A DNA stretch of 64,000 bases, from NCBI GenBank assembly GCA_943372645.1, contig CALRZN010000026.1, forward strand, positions 1 to 64,000. Reading direction: 5' to 3'. Below, one piece after another: positions 34,296-41,617 of this stretch (its first letter is position 1; each line of letters opens with the position of its first letter). The notes under the pieces were generated by a model. That model was not told the origin of the DNA and made no database searches. It saw only the letters and a list, made by a program, of their open reading frames with translations. Source of the DNA: VBWE01 sp943372645. GTDB taxonomy: Bacteria > Bacteroidota > Bacteroidia > Palsa-965. The position numbers and the translations under genes are program-made.

Positions 34296-34334
34296 ATTGA
34301 GCGTTGAACATTTCGGATTTTTTCAACGCTCAAT
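34296..34334 (+). repeat. Hairpin after the paralog pair
   Basis: ATTGAGCGTTGAA (34296-34308) pairs perfectly with TTCAACGCTCAAT (34322-34334). The words ATTGAAAATTGAG and CAATGTTCAATGCTCAA around it belong to the same simple family. It could end transcription of the paralog operon, though no T run follows. Confidence 0.6.
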
Positions 34335-34393
34335 AATCAATTAACAATGTTCAATGCTCAACTATCCGGCAATCCACTCATAAAAAAAACATA

Positions 34394-34516
34394 CGTCAGT
34401 TCGAGCGGCAGTCGATCAATAAAGAATAAAAAAGCATACGTCAGTTCGAGCGGCAGTCGAGAACAGTGATGCAGGATCGTATAAAACCTGTTCTCGACTG
34501 CCGCTCGAACTGACGG
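34394..34516. repeat. Palindromic repeat, GTCAGTTCGAG family
   Basis: CGTCAGTTCGAGCGGCAGTC occurs twice as a direct repeat (from about 34395 and 34439). The second copy extends to a 28-bp arm that is perfectly complementary to the segment ending at about 34516. The core matches the repeat at 1886-2029 with G-C-G in place of G-T-G. It lies between convergent genes. Confidence 0.8.
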
Positions 34517-34528
34517 TGGCAACTGATC

Positions 34529-34984
34529 TCACGCGAGCCACTCGTAGAAAAAACTCGATTCCTTCTTCAGCCCGCACTTCTCATACAGCTGCTGCGCCTG
34601 TACATTATCGGCAGCGGTTTGCAACAAAAATCCTTTGGCGCCGGTTTCTATTACAATCTGTTTTGCTTTTTCAATGAGCTGCCCGGCGATACCTTGCCCG
34701 CGGTAATCGGGATGTACGTACAGATCGTTAAGCAACCAGTAGCGTTTCATGCTTACCGATGAAAACAGCGGAAAGAGTTGTGTAAAACCAACGCCCTGCT
34801 GATCATGATCGATGGCGAAATAAATCACCGATTCGTTATTCGCGAGGCGTTCGCGCAGGAACTGTTCGGCGGCGGGCAGATCGCTTTGCTGTTTGTAAAA
34901 CTGCCGGTAGGCATCAAACAGTGGCGCCACCTGGTGCAGGTTATGTTCACCGGCTTTGCGGAAGAAGAATGGGGCAATGGCCAT
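34529..34984 (-). CDS. GNAT-family N-acetyltransferase
   Basis: A 151-residue single-domain acetyltransferase. The acetyl-CoA-binding core reads L-N-D-L-Y-V-H-P-D-Y-R-G-Q-G-I-A-G-Q-L-I-E-K-A, with the Q/R-x-x-G-x-G/A motif, followed by F-L-L-Q-T-A-A-D-N-V-Q-A-Q-Q-L-Y-E-K-C-G, the typical closing helix. Substrate is unknown; the fold moves acetyl groups to amines or N-termini in the cytoplasm. The ATG at 34984 starts 4 nt after the stop of the aminopeptidase gene; a TTG at 34996 would overlap it by 8 nt. The two genes are therefore co-transcribed. Confidence 0.9.
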   Translation of the reverse strand: MAIAPFFFRKAGEHNLHQVAPLFDAYRQFYKQQSDLPAAEQFLRERLANNESVIYFAIDHDQQGVGFTQLFPLFSSVSMKRYWLLNDLYVHPDYRGQGIAGQLIEKAKQIVIETGAKGFLLQTAADNVQAQQLYEKCGLKKESSFFYEWLA

Positions 34985-34988
34985 TGGT

Positions 34989-37454
34989 TTACTCAATCAC
35001 CAGTTTGCTGTTCATCACATCGCGCCCGTTGCGCACCTGGATGAGGTACATGCCTTTGTTCCAGTGCTGCGTATTTAACTGCAGGGCGTCCGTGCCGGTG
35101 GTTTGTTTGAAAACACATTTGCCGGAAAGATCAAATACCAGCACATCCGAGTCGCCGCCCGAAATGGCATCCCACTTCAACTGCACCGTAGTTTCTGCTG
35201 CTGCAGGATTCGGAAAAACAGTGAGCGCCTGGGCCTGCATCGTAATTTCATCTTCACCGATAAGTACCGTTGAAACACCGTTTGCAAAAGCGTATTCACC
35301 CAGCATCAGCGTGTCGGCTGTTACATAACCGTATTTGCTCGTGTTCGGGCTTCCGATTACTGTTTTGGTGTAGTGCGGATATTCATGCCAGTTGTCGCTG
35401 CCGTTGCGGCGGTAGAGCAGGATGATGCTGTCGCCGTTCGGAATGGTGAGTCCGTTGTCTAAGTTGCCCGAAGCGCCCGGCGTAAGTGCGCGGCCGTCGT
35501 AATAAAAACGCGCGGTGGCGTAAAACGAATTCGGCAGCAGGCCGTCAATGGTCCAGTAGCGGTAATCGGAAATGCGGTAGTTGTTCACATTGTTCAGCAC
35601 CGGGTCGGGCGCAGCAAAATGATGCTCCACGCGGAAAAGCGCCGAATCGGTAATCGTATTCACCGTTACATTGCAGCGCGCTTTGGTAAAGTTGTGTGCA
35701 CCGGTGGTAGAAATCACTTTCCATTCATCGGCAATCGCATCGCTTATTTTTTCATCAAAGTCAATGGCCACAAACGTGGGATTGAACGGCACTGTAAACG
35801 TGTGCGTGGTAAACGGCCCGCTGTGGAAATAACGTTGCGTGTTGGTTGCCCAGCCTGCGTTTTTAAAGGTCACATCCAGCGGCACGTTGGTATAAAAATT
35901 CGGTGCCCCGTCCAGCTTCTGCTGAAACCACACCTGCACATCGTAGTTCGGACCGTTCGGTGTAACGCGGAACGAATCGATACTGAAATGCGGCCAGCCC
36001 CCGTTAAAAACCCAGTCGTTGAAAAAATCATTGAGGTATGTTTGTCCTGATGATGCAATGAGGTTATCACGGAAATCGGCACTGCTTACATCTTTATACT
36101 GGCTCACATTCATGTGGTACTGCAGCCCGGCCCAGAAAGCGGTATCGCCCATGTATCCGCGCAGCGTGTGTGCTACGTCAGCGCCTTTATTATAAACGTG
36201 ACTGCCGTAGGTGTATTGGTGCGGCACCCCCGAAACAGCGCGGTAGCCGCCTTCTTCGAGGTGTACGTTATGCACGAGGTCTTCGTGGTTCGCAAGCACA
36301 TCGGTGCGGTACGGGTTGCGGCCGTAAACGGCTTCGGTAAAGAGGAACGAACAATAACTTGCCCAGCCTTCATTCAGCCACATGTCTTCGGCGGTGCGGC
36401 AGGTGGCCAGGTCGCCAAACCACATGTGTGCAAATTCGTGCGCCATCAGCGGTGCTTCGTATGTAAGTGTGCCGTTGGCGAAGGCGCGGGGATAACCGAT
36501 GTTGGTGGCATGTTCCATTGCACCGGCATTAAACGGCACCAGCACATACCCTACACGGTTCCAGCGGTACGGACCAAAACGCGCTTCAAATGCATGAAAC
36601 GCATCTTCGAGGTGCAGGAATGAATTTTTAAGGTTGGTGGTATCGCCGGGAACAGCCGCAAGAATCACCGGCACGTTTGCGAGCTGTCCTGCAAAAGTCT
36701 GATTGACCTGCGTGTACCCGGCTACCGCTACCGAAGCAAGATAGGTAGGTATCGTTTCGTCTAACTGCCAGGTGCGGGTGCGGAAACCAAGGCTGTCGGT
36801 ATTGTCAGCCACCAGGTAACCGTTGCAGTAGGCCAGTTTGCCGTTGTTCGTGGTAATGCCAAACGTATACGTGGAGCGCTCCACAAAATTGTCGAAACAC
36901 GGAAACCACACGCGGCCAAAGTTGTGCGGGTTCGCATCGAAACCGACACCGAGGTTGTATGCATAACCGTTCTGAAAATAAAATCCGCCCCACGACTGAT
37001 CCTGGTTTGGAACACCATGATAATATACCCGCACACTTTCGGTATCCCCGATGTTGTGTGTGAAAGGAAGCACCGTGCGGATTAAGGTATCATCATACGT
37101 ATAAGTAAGCACGCTGCCGTTGCTGTGTGTAATCGAATCAACCGTGAGCCCGAGCAGGTCCAGGTTAAGTGTATCCACCCCGTTCATGCGTGGCGCAAAA
37201 TGCACATCCGTAAAGCCGGCGATGGTGTTGGTTACAAAATCGGTGATGTTGAGTGCAATGCGGTAATGCAATATATCTACCGTATCGCTGCGCAGGTTGC
37301 TGGCCTGCAATGCGGGATTACCGTTGTTATAACGCAGTTGTTCCTGCACATCGGACCGGTGGTTGTGCTGCAGCTGGCAGGGCGTGTGCGGCTGCTGTGC
37401 AAAAAGGATTGTACCGGAAGTGCAGGCGAGGAGAAACGTAAAAAGTGATTTCAT
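34989..37454 (-). CDS. M1-family aminopeptidase with T9SS type A sorting domain
   Basis: An 821-residue protein with signal peptide (S-G-T-I-L-F-A-Q). Residues about 50-250 are the beta-sandwich domain of M1 enzymes. The catalytic domain has H-E-F-A-H (H339, E340, H343) and zinc ligand E362 in W-L-N-E-G-W. The exopeptidase motif, normally G-A-M-E-N, here reads G-A-M-E-H, which may alter N-terminal recognition. About 190 beta-rich residues and a C-terminal sorting signal follow (V-F-P-N-P-A-A-A ... K-G-M-Y-L-I-Q-V-R-N-G). It should be exported by T9SS and trim peptides at the surface. The start at 37454 opens on the signal peptide. Confidence 0.93.
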   Translation of the reverse strand: MKSLFTFLLACTSGTILFAQQPHTPCQLQHNHRSDVQEQLRYNNGNPALQASNLRSDTVDILHYRIALNITDFVTNTIAGFTDVHFAPRMNGVDTLNLDLLGLTVDSITHSNGSVLTYTYDDTLIRTVLPFTHNIGDTESVRVYYHGVPNQDQSWGGFYFQNGYAYNLGVGFDANPHNFGRVWFPCFDNFVERSTYTFGITTNNGKLAYCNGYLVADNTDSLGFRTRTWQLDETIPTYLASVAVAGYTQVNQTFAGQLANVPVILAAVPGDTTNLKNSFLHLEDAFHAFEARFGPYRWNRVGYVLVPFNAGAMEHATNIGYPRAFANGTLTYEAPLMAHEFAHMWFGDLATCRTAEDMWLNEGWASYCSFLFTEAVYGRNPYRTDVLANHEDLVHNVHLEEGGYRAVSGVPHQYTYGSHVYNKGADVAHTLRGYMGDTAFWAGLQYHMNVSQYKDVSSADFRDNLIASSGQTYLNDFFNDWVFNGGWPHFSIDSFRVTPNGPNYDVQVWFQQKLDGAPNFYTNVPLDVTFKNAGWATNTQRYFHSGPFTTHTFTVPFNPTFVAIDFDEKISDAIADEWKVISTTGAHNFTKARCNVTVNTITDSALFRVEHHFAAPDPVLNNVNNYRISDYRYWTIDGLLPNSFYATARFYYDGRALTPGASGNLDNGLTIPNGDSIILLYRRNGSDNWHEYPHYTKTVIGSPNTSKYGYVTADTLMLGEYAFANGVSTVLIGEDEITMQAQALTVFPNPAAAETTVQLKWDAISGGDSDVLVFDLSGKCVFKQTTGTDALQLNTQHWNKGMYLIQVRNGRDVMNSKLVIE

Positions 37455-37554
37455 GTGCGGATTTATATGCACTAAAATTAAGCAAACAAACGCGAATCAC
37501 AGCTACCACTTATCCCTTAAAATGAACCGGCTGCAAAAAAAACGACTAATAAGA

Positions 37555-37586
37555 TAGTTGTATAACTAAAAACATAGTTATATTTG
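37555..37586 (+). promoter_or_regulatory. Promoter with overlapping BlaI-type operator
   Basis: TAGTTGTATAACTA (37555-37568) is symmetric at 12 of 14 positions and overlaps the -33 TTG (37558-37560). After 18 nt comes TATATTTG (37579-37586), which itself overlaps a further half-site, TAGTTATA, 20 bp from the first. A BlaI dimer here would block both promoter elements of its own gene. Confidence 0.7.
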
Positions 37587-37604
37587 TTTTGCAATAACAG
37601 CAAC

Positions 37605-37982
37605 ATGAAAGAACTCACGAAAGCAGAGAAGCAGGTAATGCAGGTGTTATGGGACATCAAGAAGGGGTTTGTAAAAGACATCCTCGAACAGCTTCCCGAC
37701 CCGCGCCCGGCATATAATACGGTTTCGACCATTGTCCGCATCCTCGAAGCAAAAGGCTTTGTAGATCACAAAGCATACGGCAAAACCCACGAATATTTTC
37801 CGCTCGTAAAAAAGGAAACGTATAAACGGTTCCTGATGAATGATGTGGTAGACGATTTTTTTGAAGGCTCGGTGGCGCAACTGGTTTCGTTTTTTGTGAA
37901 AGACAAACAGGTGGATGTGAAAGAGCTGGATGAATTACTCAAACTCATCGAACACGAACCTGCAAAAAAGAAAAAACAATGA
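37605..37982 (+). CDS. BlaI/MecI/CopY-family repressor
   Basis: A 125-residue winged-helix regulator: L-T-K-A-E-K-Q-V-M-Q-V-L-W-D at the start, recognition region P-A-Y-N-T-V-S-T-I-V-R-I-L-E-A-K-G-F-V near 34-52, then the C-terminal dimerisation helices (F-F-E-G-S-V-A-Q-L-V-S-F-F). In the family, the membrane sensor partner triggers cleavage of the repressor, freeing genes for beta-lactam or envelope-stress responses. The ATG at 37605 fits the family start. Its stop overlaps the start of the M56 sensor gene (ATGA at 37979), so the two are coupled. No beta-lactamase gene is nearby, so the trigger is unknown. Confidence 0.93.
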   Translation: MKELTKAEKQVMQVLWDIKKGFVKDILEQLPDPRPAYNTVSTIVRILEAKGFVDHKAYGKTHEYFPLVKKETYKRFLMNDVVDDFFEGSVAQLVSFFVKDKQVDVKELDELLKLIEHEPAKKKKQ

Positions 37983-39169
37983 GCGCATTTGATCTGCTGA
38001 TTCGCCCGGCACTCTGTTTTGTAGTGCTGTATGGCGCATACCTGCTGCTGTTCCGCCGCAACACGTTTTTTACGGCACAGCGCATTTACCTGTTACTGAT
38101 CCCGGTAATTGCATTCGTGTTTCCGTTCCTGGTATTGCCTGGTTCTGCCGTAACAGCGGTGCCGCTGCCCCTGCCGGAGGCAATGCTCCCGGTATTTGAT
38201 GCGCAGCAATTGGCACCAGCAAACAGCGGAATAACAGTCCTGCAAATTATCGCAGCGGTTTATGTGCTGGGCGTGCTGTTCATGCTGTTCCGGTTTGTAC
38301 AGCGCACGGTGCGCACACAGCAGATGCTTCGGCAGGCGCACCCGCTGGCCCCGGGACTGAAACAACTGCCCGCGGAACTGCCGGCTTCGGCGTTTTCATT
38401 CGGACAAACGATTTACATACATCCCGCAATCCCGGAAGATGAACTCCCGCTGATTGTTGCACACGAGCAGGTGCACATCCGGCACGGACACAGCATCGAC
38501 CGGATTTATTACGAACTGCTGTGCGTTGTTTGCTGGTTCAACCCCTTGTACCGGCTGGCCGCAAAATCGCTGGCAGAAACGCATGAATTTATTGCCGATC
38601 AACAGGCCTGCGGCAATGATGCAGTGCATTACAAACGGGTGCTGGTGGCGCATATACTCGGTCTGCCGTCGCGCACCCTCGTTCATTTATTTGCAGAACC
38701 GGGTTCATTAAAAAAACGATTACTGATGATGAACAGAAAAAGAACAGCACGCGTTGTGCTGTGGAGTTACCTCGCCGTAATTCCGTTACTGGGCGGTATG
38801 CTTGCGCTCAACTCGTTTACGTTTGCGGCACCTGCAGCAGCAATTTCAGAAACAGACAGCGGCGAAACCAGCGACAAACCGGCCGAATTTAAAGGCGGGC
38901 AGAAGGCCATGATGGATTACCTGGCCAAAAACATCACGTACCCGGCTGATGCCGCCGCTAAAAAAATTGGCGGAATGGTGTTTATCGGTTTTACCGTGGA
39001 AGCAAACGGAAAAATTTCGGGCGCACACGTTAAAAAAGGCGTATTCCCGAGCCTGGACGATGAAGCGCTGCGCGTGATCAGTGCCATGCCCGACTGGAAT
39101 GCGGCAGAAAGCAACGGCAAAATGGTGAAATCGGAACTGGTGCTGCCGGTGAAGTTTAAACTGGATTAA
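37979..39169 (+). CDS. BlaR1-like M56 metallopeptidase with C-terminal TonB domain
   Basis: A 396-residue membrane protein. Helices lie near residues 8-24, 36-53 and 86-104. The gluzincin H-E-Q-V-H (H162, E163, H166) is in the cytoplasmic-facing part, as in BlaR1, and a further helix is near 255-275. Instead of a penicillin-binding sensor the C-terminus (about 300-396) is a TonB domain (K-N-I-T-Y-P-A-D-A, V-F-I-G-F-T-V, L-V-L-P-V-K-F). This combination is common in Bacteroidota. The peptidase likely cleaves the repressor encoded just upstream, and the TonB part may touch outer-membrane receptors, which is inference. The gene ends 2 nt before a MITE-like element. Confidence 0.93.
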   Translation: MSAFDLLIRPALCFVVLYGAYLLLFRRNTFFTAQRIYLLLIPVIAFVFPFLVLPGSAVTAVPLPLPEAMLPVFDAQQLAPANSGITVLQIIAAVYVLGVLFMLFRFVQRTVRTQQMLRQAHPLAPGLKQLPAELPASAFSFGQTIYIHPAIPEDELPLIVAHEQVHIRHGHSIDRIYYELLCVVCWFNPLYRLAAKSLAETHEFIADQQACGNDAVHYKRVLVAHILGLPSRTLVHLFAEPGSLKKRLLMMNRKRTARVVLWSYLAVIPLLGGMLALNSFTFAAPAAAISETDSGETSDKPAEFKGGQKAMMDYLAKNITYPADAAAKKIGGMVFIGFTVEANGKISGAHVKKGVFPSLDDEALRVISAMPDWNAAESNGKMVKSELVLPVKFKLD

Positions 39170-39171
39170 AC

Positions 39172-39386
39172 GATCTTATAAAATAGCAGGACTTGCGGAA
39201 TAGTTTCCGTAAAATAAATCCCGGAATTAGTGGCAGTGGCAGAAGGCAGTGGCAGTTTGTTTTATGTAAAGACATGTTTCTGTTTCTGAAATACAATCTG
39301 ACTGCTACTGCCAACTGCAGCTGCCAACTGGGAGCAGGAATTATTTTATACAAACAATATTTATTCCCTGTCTATTTTAAAAGATC
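39172..39386. mobile_element. MITE-like element with GATCTT-TAAAATAG ends (best-preserved copy)
   Basis: GATCTTATAAAATAG (39172-39186) and, on the opposite strand from 39386, GATCTTTTAAAATAG form terminal inverted repeats differing at one base. Between them, arms made of GGCAGTGGCAG and CAACTGCAGCTGCCAACTG can pair into a long stem. 215 bp, no coding capacity. Related copies: 31735, 44257, 49021, 58293. It starts 2 nt after a stop codon and accounts for most of the gap 39170-39506. Confidence 0.8.
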
Positions 39387-39453
39387 ATTTATGCGTGATG
39401 TGGCTGTGCTTCCGGAAGCATGGCCATGTTGCGTTTGCAGGAAATAATTAACT

Positions 39454-39488
39454 CCTACTTGTTTTATAGGAAATTAAATTTACCTTTG
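39454..39488 (+). promoter_or_regulatory. Rrf2 gene promoter with candidate operator
   Basis: TTG at 39459-39461, 19 nt, TACCTTTG at 39481-39488: a full consensus promoter. The -33 lies inside CCTACTTGTTTTATAGG (39454-39470), an imperfect palindrome that recurs (15 of 17 bases) before the DUF4395 unit. This fits autorepression by the Rrf2 protein. Confidence 0.7.
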
Positions 39489-39506
39489 CCCCGCATTTCC
39501 TTTTTT

Positions 39507-39956
39507 ATGCTCACGAAAAAATCAAAATACGCAATCAAGGCGCTGCTCGAACTGGCCCGTAACCACGACGAGGGTACACCCATGCGTATTTCCGATATTG
39601 CTGAAAAGGAAAACATCCCGCGCAAGTTTCTCGAAGCCATCCTGCTCGACCTCCGCAAACACGGCATACTCGGCAGCCGCATGGGAACTAGCGGGGGCTA
39701 TTACCTGCTGAAAACACCGGCCGACATTCCGCTGAGCAAAGTGCTGCGCATTACCGACGGACCGATTGCGATGGTGCCCTGTGCCAGTCTCAATTTTTAT
39801 GAACCCTGCGGCGAATGTGTAAACGAAGCATCCTGCAGCATACGCGATGTGGCGCGGGAAGTACGTGATGCCAGCCTGGCCATCCTGTCGAATACCAGCA
39901 TTGCCGACCTGCTGGCCCGGGAGAAAAAGCTGGGGCAGAAAAAGAAAAAGCGCTGA
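39507..39956 (+). CDS. Rrf2-family transcriptional regulator, probable Fe-S protein
   Basis: A 149-residue winged-helix regulator: S-K-Y-A-I-K-A-L-L-E-L-A at the start, recognition part I-P-R-K-F-L-E-A-I-L-L-D-L-R-K-H-G-I-L, then wing G-T-S-G-G-Y-Y-L. The cysteines C92, C101, C104 and C110 match the region where IscR-type members bind an iron-sulfur cluster, though spacing differs. It probably senses Fe-S status, redox or sulfur supply. The C-terminal tail is lysine-rich. ATG 39507 fits family length; 52 nt downstream comes an aldo/keto reductase. The 17-bp motif in its own promoter recurs twice downstream. Confidence 0.93.
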   Translation: MLTKKSKYAIKALLELARNHDEGTPMRISDIAEKENIPRKFLEAILLDLRKHGILGSRMGTSGGYYLLKTPADIPLSKVLRITDGPIAMVPCASLNFYEPCGECVNEASCSIRDVAREVRDASLAILSNTSIADLLAREKKLGQKKKKR

Positions 39957-39978
39957 AACTCTTTTTTTATACTTAATT

Positions 39979-39995
39979 CCTACTAAAACCATAGA
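39979..39995 (+). promoter_or_regulatory. Candidate Rrf2 operator, second copy
   Basis: CCTACTAAAACCATAGA, 14 nt before the ATG of the aldo/keto reductase, shares CCTACT and ATAG at the same spacing with the site at 39454-39470. No TAnnTTTG is visible here, so it may act on read-through transcription or on another promoter form. Confidence 0.5.
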
Positions 39996-40008
39996 AATAA
40001 TAGATAAT

Positions 40009-40926
40009 ATGAAAACAATTACACTCAGTGAAAGCGGACCGGATGTTTCGCAGATCATTTACAGTTACTGGCGCGCGGCCGAAGATGCCGCCCTGCTGAA
40101 TGCGCAGGAAGTGGAAAAACGCCTGCACACCTGCACCGACCTCGGCATTACCACGTTCGATCATGCCGATGTATATGGCAACTACCAGGTGGAGGCGTGG
40201 TTCGGCAATGCGCTCAAACGCTCGGAATTGCGCCGCGAAGACATTATTATTTCCACCAAGTGCGGTATCAGCCTGCCCGATGTTTCCCGCCCGCAGAACC
40301 GGGTGCGGCATTACGACAATTCGCCGGCGCACATCCGCCGCAGCGTGGAAAATTCGCTGCGCAACCTGCAGACCGATTACATTGATGTGTTCCTGCTGCA
40401 CCATTTCGACCCGCTGAGCGATCCCGATGAAACGGCTTCGGTGCTTACGGAACTGGTGCTCAAAGGCTATGTAAAACACATCGGTGTGGCCAACTTCACG
40501 GTGCACCAGCACAAACTGCTGCAGGATCGCCTCTCGCTGCCCATCGTAACCAACCACTTCGAGTTTAATGTGCTGCACACCCAGCCGCTGGAAGACGGCA
40601 CGATTGATTTTATCCGCCAGCAATACAGCAAACCCATGGCCTGGGCGCCGCTGGCGGGTGGACGCCTGCAGGTGTACAACGACGAGCGTACCTACAACGT
40701 AACGTCAACACTGCGCCGCATCGCTGAACAGTACGGGATCAATGTGGAACAACTGGCCATAGCCTGGCTGCTTGAAACAGGCGCGCTGCCCATTGTGGGG
40801 ACAAACAGCTACCAGCGCATCCTGAATGCGACATCGGCAGTGGATATTAAACTCGACAAGCAGGACTGGTATGAAATTTATTTCGCCGCCACTACGCGTC
40901 ACGTTTCTGCCGCTGCGCTGGTTTAG
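40009..40926 (+). CDS. Aldo/keto reductase
   Basis: A 305-residue TIM-barrel oxidoreductase of the YdhF-like group. The catalytic tetrad is visible: D51 and Y56 in F-D-H-A-D-V-Y-G, the lysine of I-I-S-T-K-C-G near 85, and the histidine of F-L-L-H-H-F-D-P near 128. The NAD(P)H site follows (M-A-W-A-P-L-A-G-G, later P-I-V-G-T-N-S). The enzyme would reduce aldehydes or ketones, possibly reactive carbonyls. It sits 52 nt behind the Rrf2 gene and has a candidate Rrf2 operator just before it, suggesting redox- or sulfur-linked control. The substrate is unknown. Confidence 0.93.
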   Translation: MKTITLSESGPDVSQIIYSYWRAAEDAALLNAQEVEKRLHTCTDLGITTFDHADVYGNYQVEAWFGNALKRSELRREDIIISTKCGISLPDVSRPQNRVRHYDNSPAHIRRSVENSLRNLQTDYIDVFLLHHFDPLSDPDETASVLTELVLKGYVKHIGVANFTVHQHKLLQDRLSLPIVTNHFEFNVLHTQPLEDGTIDFIRQQYSKPMAWAPLAGGRLQVYNDERTYNVTSTLRRIAEQYGINVEQLAIAWLLETGALPIVGTNSYQRILNATSAVDIKLDKQDWYEIYFAATTRHVSAAALV

Positions 40927-40955
40927 CCGGTTAAATTATTTTAATACCTATAAAA

Positions 40956-40996
40956 TCTATAAAATAAGTAGGAAATAAGAAATTCCACTATATTTG
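40956..40996 (+). promoter_or_regulatory. Candidate Rrf2 operator (reverse orientation) and -7 element
   Basis: TCTATAAAATAAGTAGG at 40956-40972 is, read on the other strand, CCTACTTATTTTATAGA, matching the 39454 site at 15 of 17 bases. TATATTTG follows at 40989-40996. There is no TTG at -33; the operator occupies that place. Confidence 0.6.
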
Positions 40997-41018
40997 CTCC
41001 CGGAAAAAAAACACGAAC

Positions 41019-41099
41019 ATGAAAAAACAGCTTTGCCGTTTCCGCCATAAAGTGGTTCGTTTCCTGCAGCAGCTGCAGTGGCCGACAAGTATTGATTAA
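41019..41099 (+). CDS. Short ORF, possible leader peptide
   Basis: An ATG at 41019, 23 nt after a TATATTTG element, opens 26 codons to TAA at 41099: M-K-K-Q-L-C-R-F-R-H-K-V-V-R-F-L-Q-Q-L-Q-W-P-T-S-I-D. It is very basic at first and contains a single cysteine. It lies between the operator and the DUF4395 gene, 23 nt before its ATG. It could be a leader peptide or small protein; there is no terminator-like structure to prove attenuation, and it may be chance. Confidence 0.4.
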   Translation: MKKQLCRFRHKVVRFLQQLQWPTSID

Positions 41100-41122
41100 A
41101 ATAATAAAGACAACCATTACCC

Positions 41123-41587
41123 ATGAAAACAGTACAATCTGCAACCTGCCCGGTTTCGGCCGAACGAGTAAACGAAAATGTGGTACGCACCATTGCCGCT
41201 GCTGTAATTGTACTTGCAGGCATTTCGGTGTTGCTGCATAATTATGTGCTGCTGCTGTTTCTTGCGGCCGATTTTGCCCTGCGCGCATTTACACCGGGCA
41301 ACTGGAGCCTGCTGCGTATGCTGGCGGTGCAGCTGGTGCGCCGGTTCCGCCTGGCCGCACGGCCGGTAGATGCTGCGCCGAAACGGTTTGCGGCTGGTGT
41401 GGGATTTGTGTTCGCACTGACAGCGGCGGCAACGCTGTTCTTCGGCTGGGACATTGCGGCCTATACCATTATCAGCGTACTTGCTGTGTGCGCCCTGCTC
41501 GAAGCCGTTTTTGCATTCTGCGTGGGATGCGTGGTTTATTCCTGGTTAAATCAACTGATGCATGCTTTTCAACCGAAAAACAGGTAG
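41123..41587 (+). CDS. DUF4395 membrane protein
   Basis: A 154-residue protein with the DUF4395 signature: C-P-V-S-A-E-R-V-N-E-N-V-V-R near residue 9, D-F-A-L-R-A-F near 50, and P-K-R-F-A-A-G-V-G near 85. It has about four membrane helices (20-36, 38-50, 88-105, 108-125) and a C-V-G-C pair near 130. The family often neighbours rhodanese and thioredoxin-like genes, suggesting a role in sulfur or thiol redox chemistry, though the function is not established. The upstream region carries a copy of the motif found at the Rrf2 promoter. Confidence 0.88.
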   Translation: MKTVQSATCPVSAERVNENVVRTIAAAVIVLAGISVLLHNYVLLLFLAADFALRAFTPGNWSLLRMLAVQLVRRFRLAARPVDAAPKRFAAGVGFVFALTAAATLFFGWDIAAYTIISVLAVCALLEAVFAFCVGCVVYSWLNQLMHAFQPKNR

Positions 41588-41617
41588 TCCCGATGAATCA
41601 AGAAAAAACCATGCATT

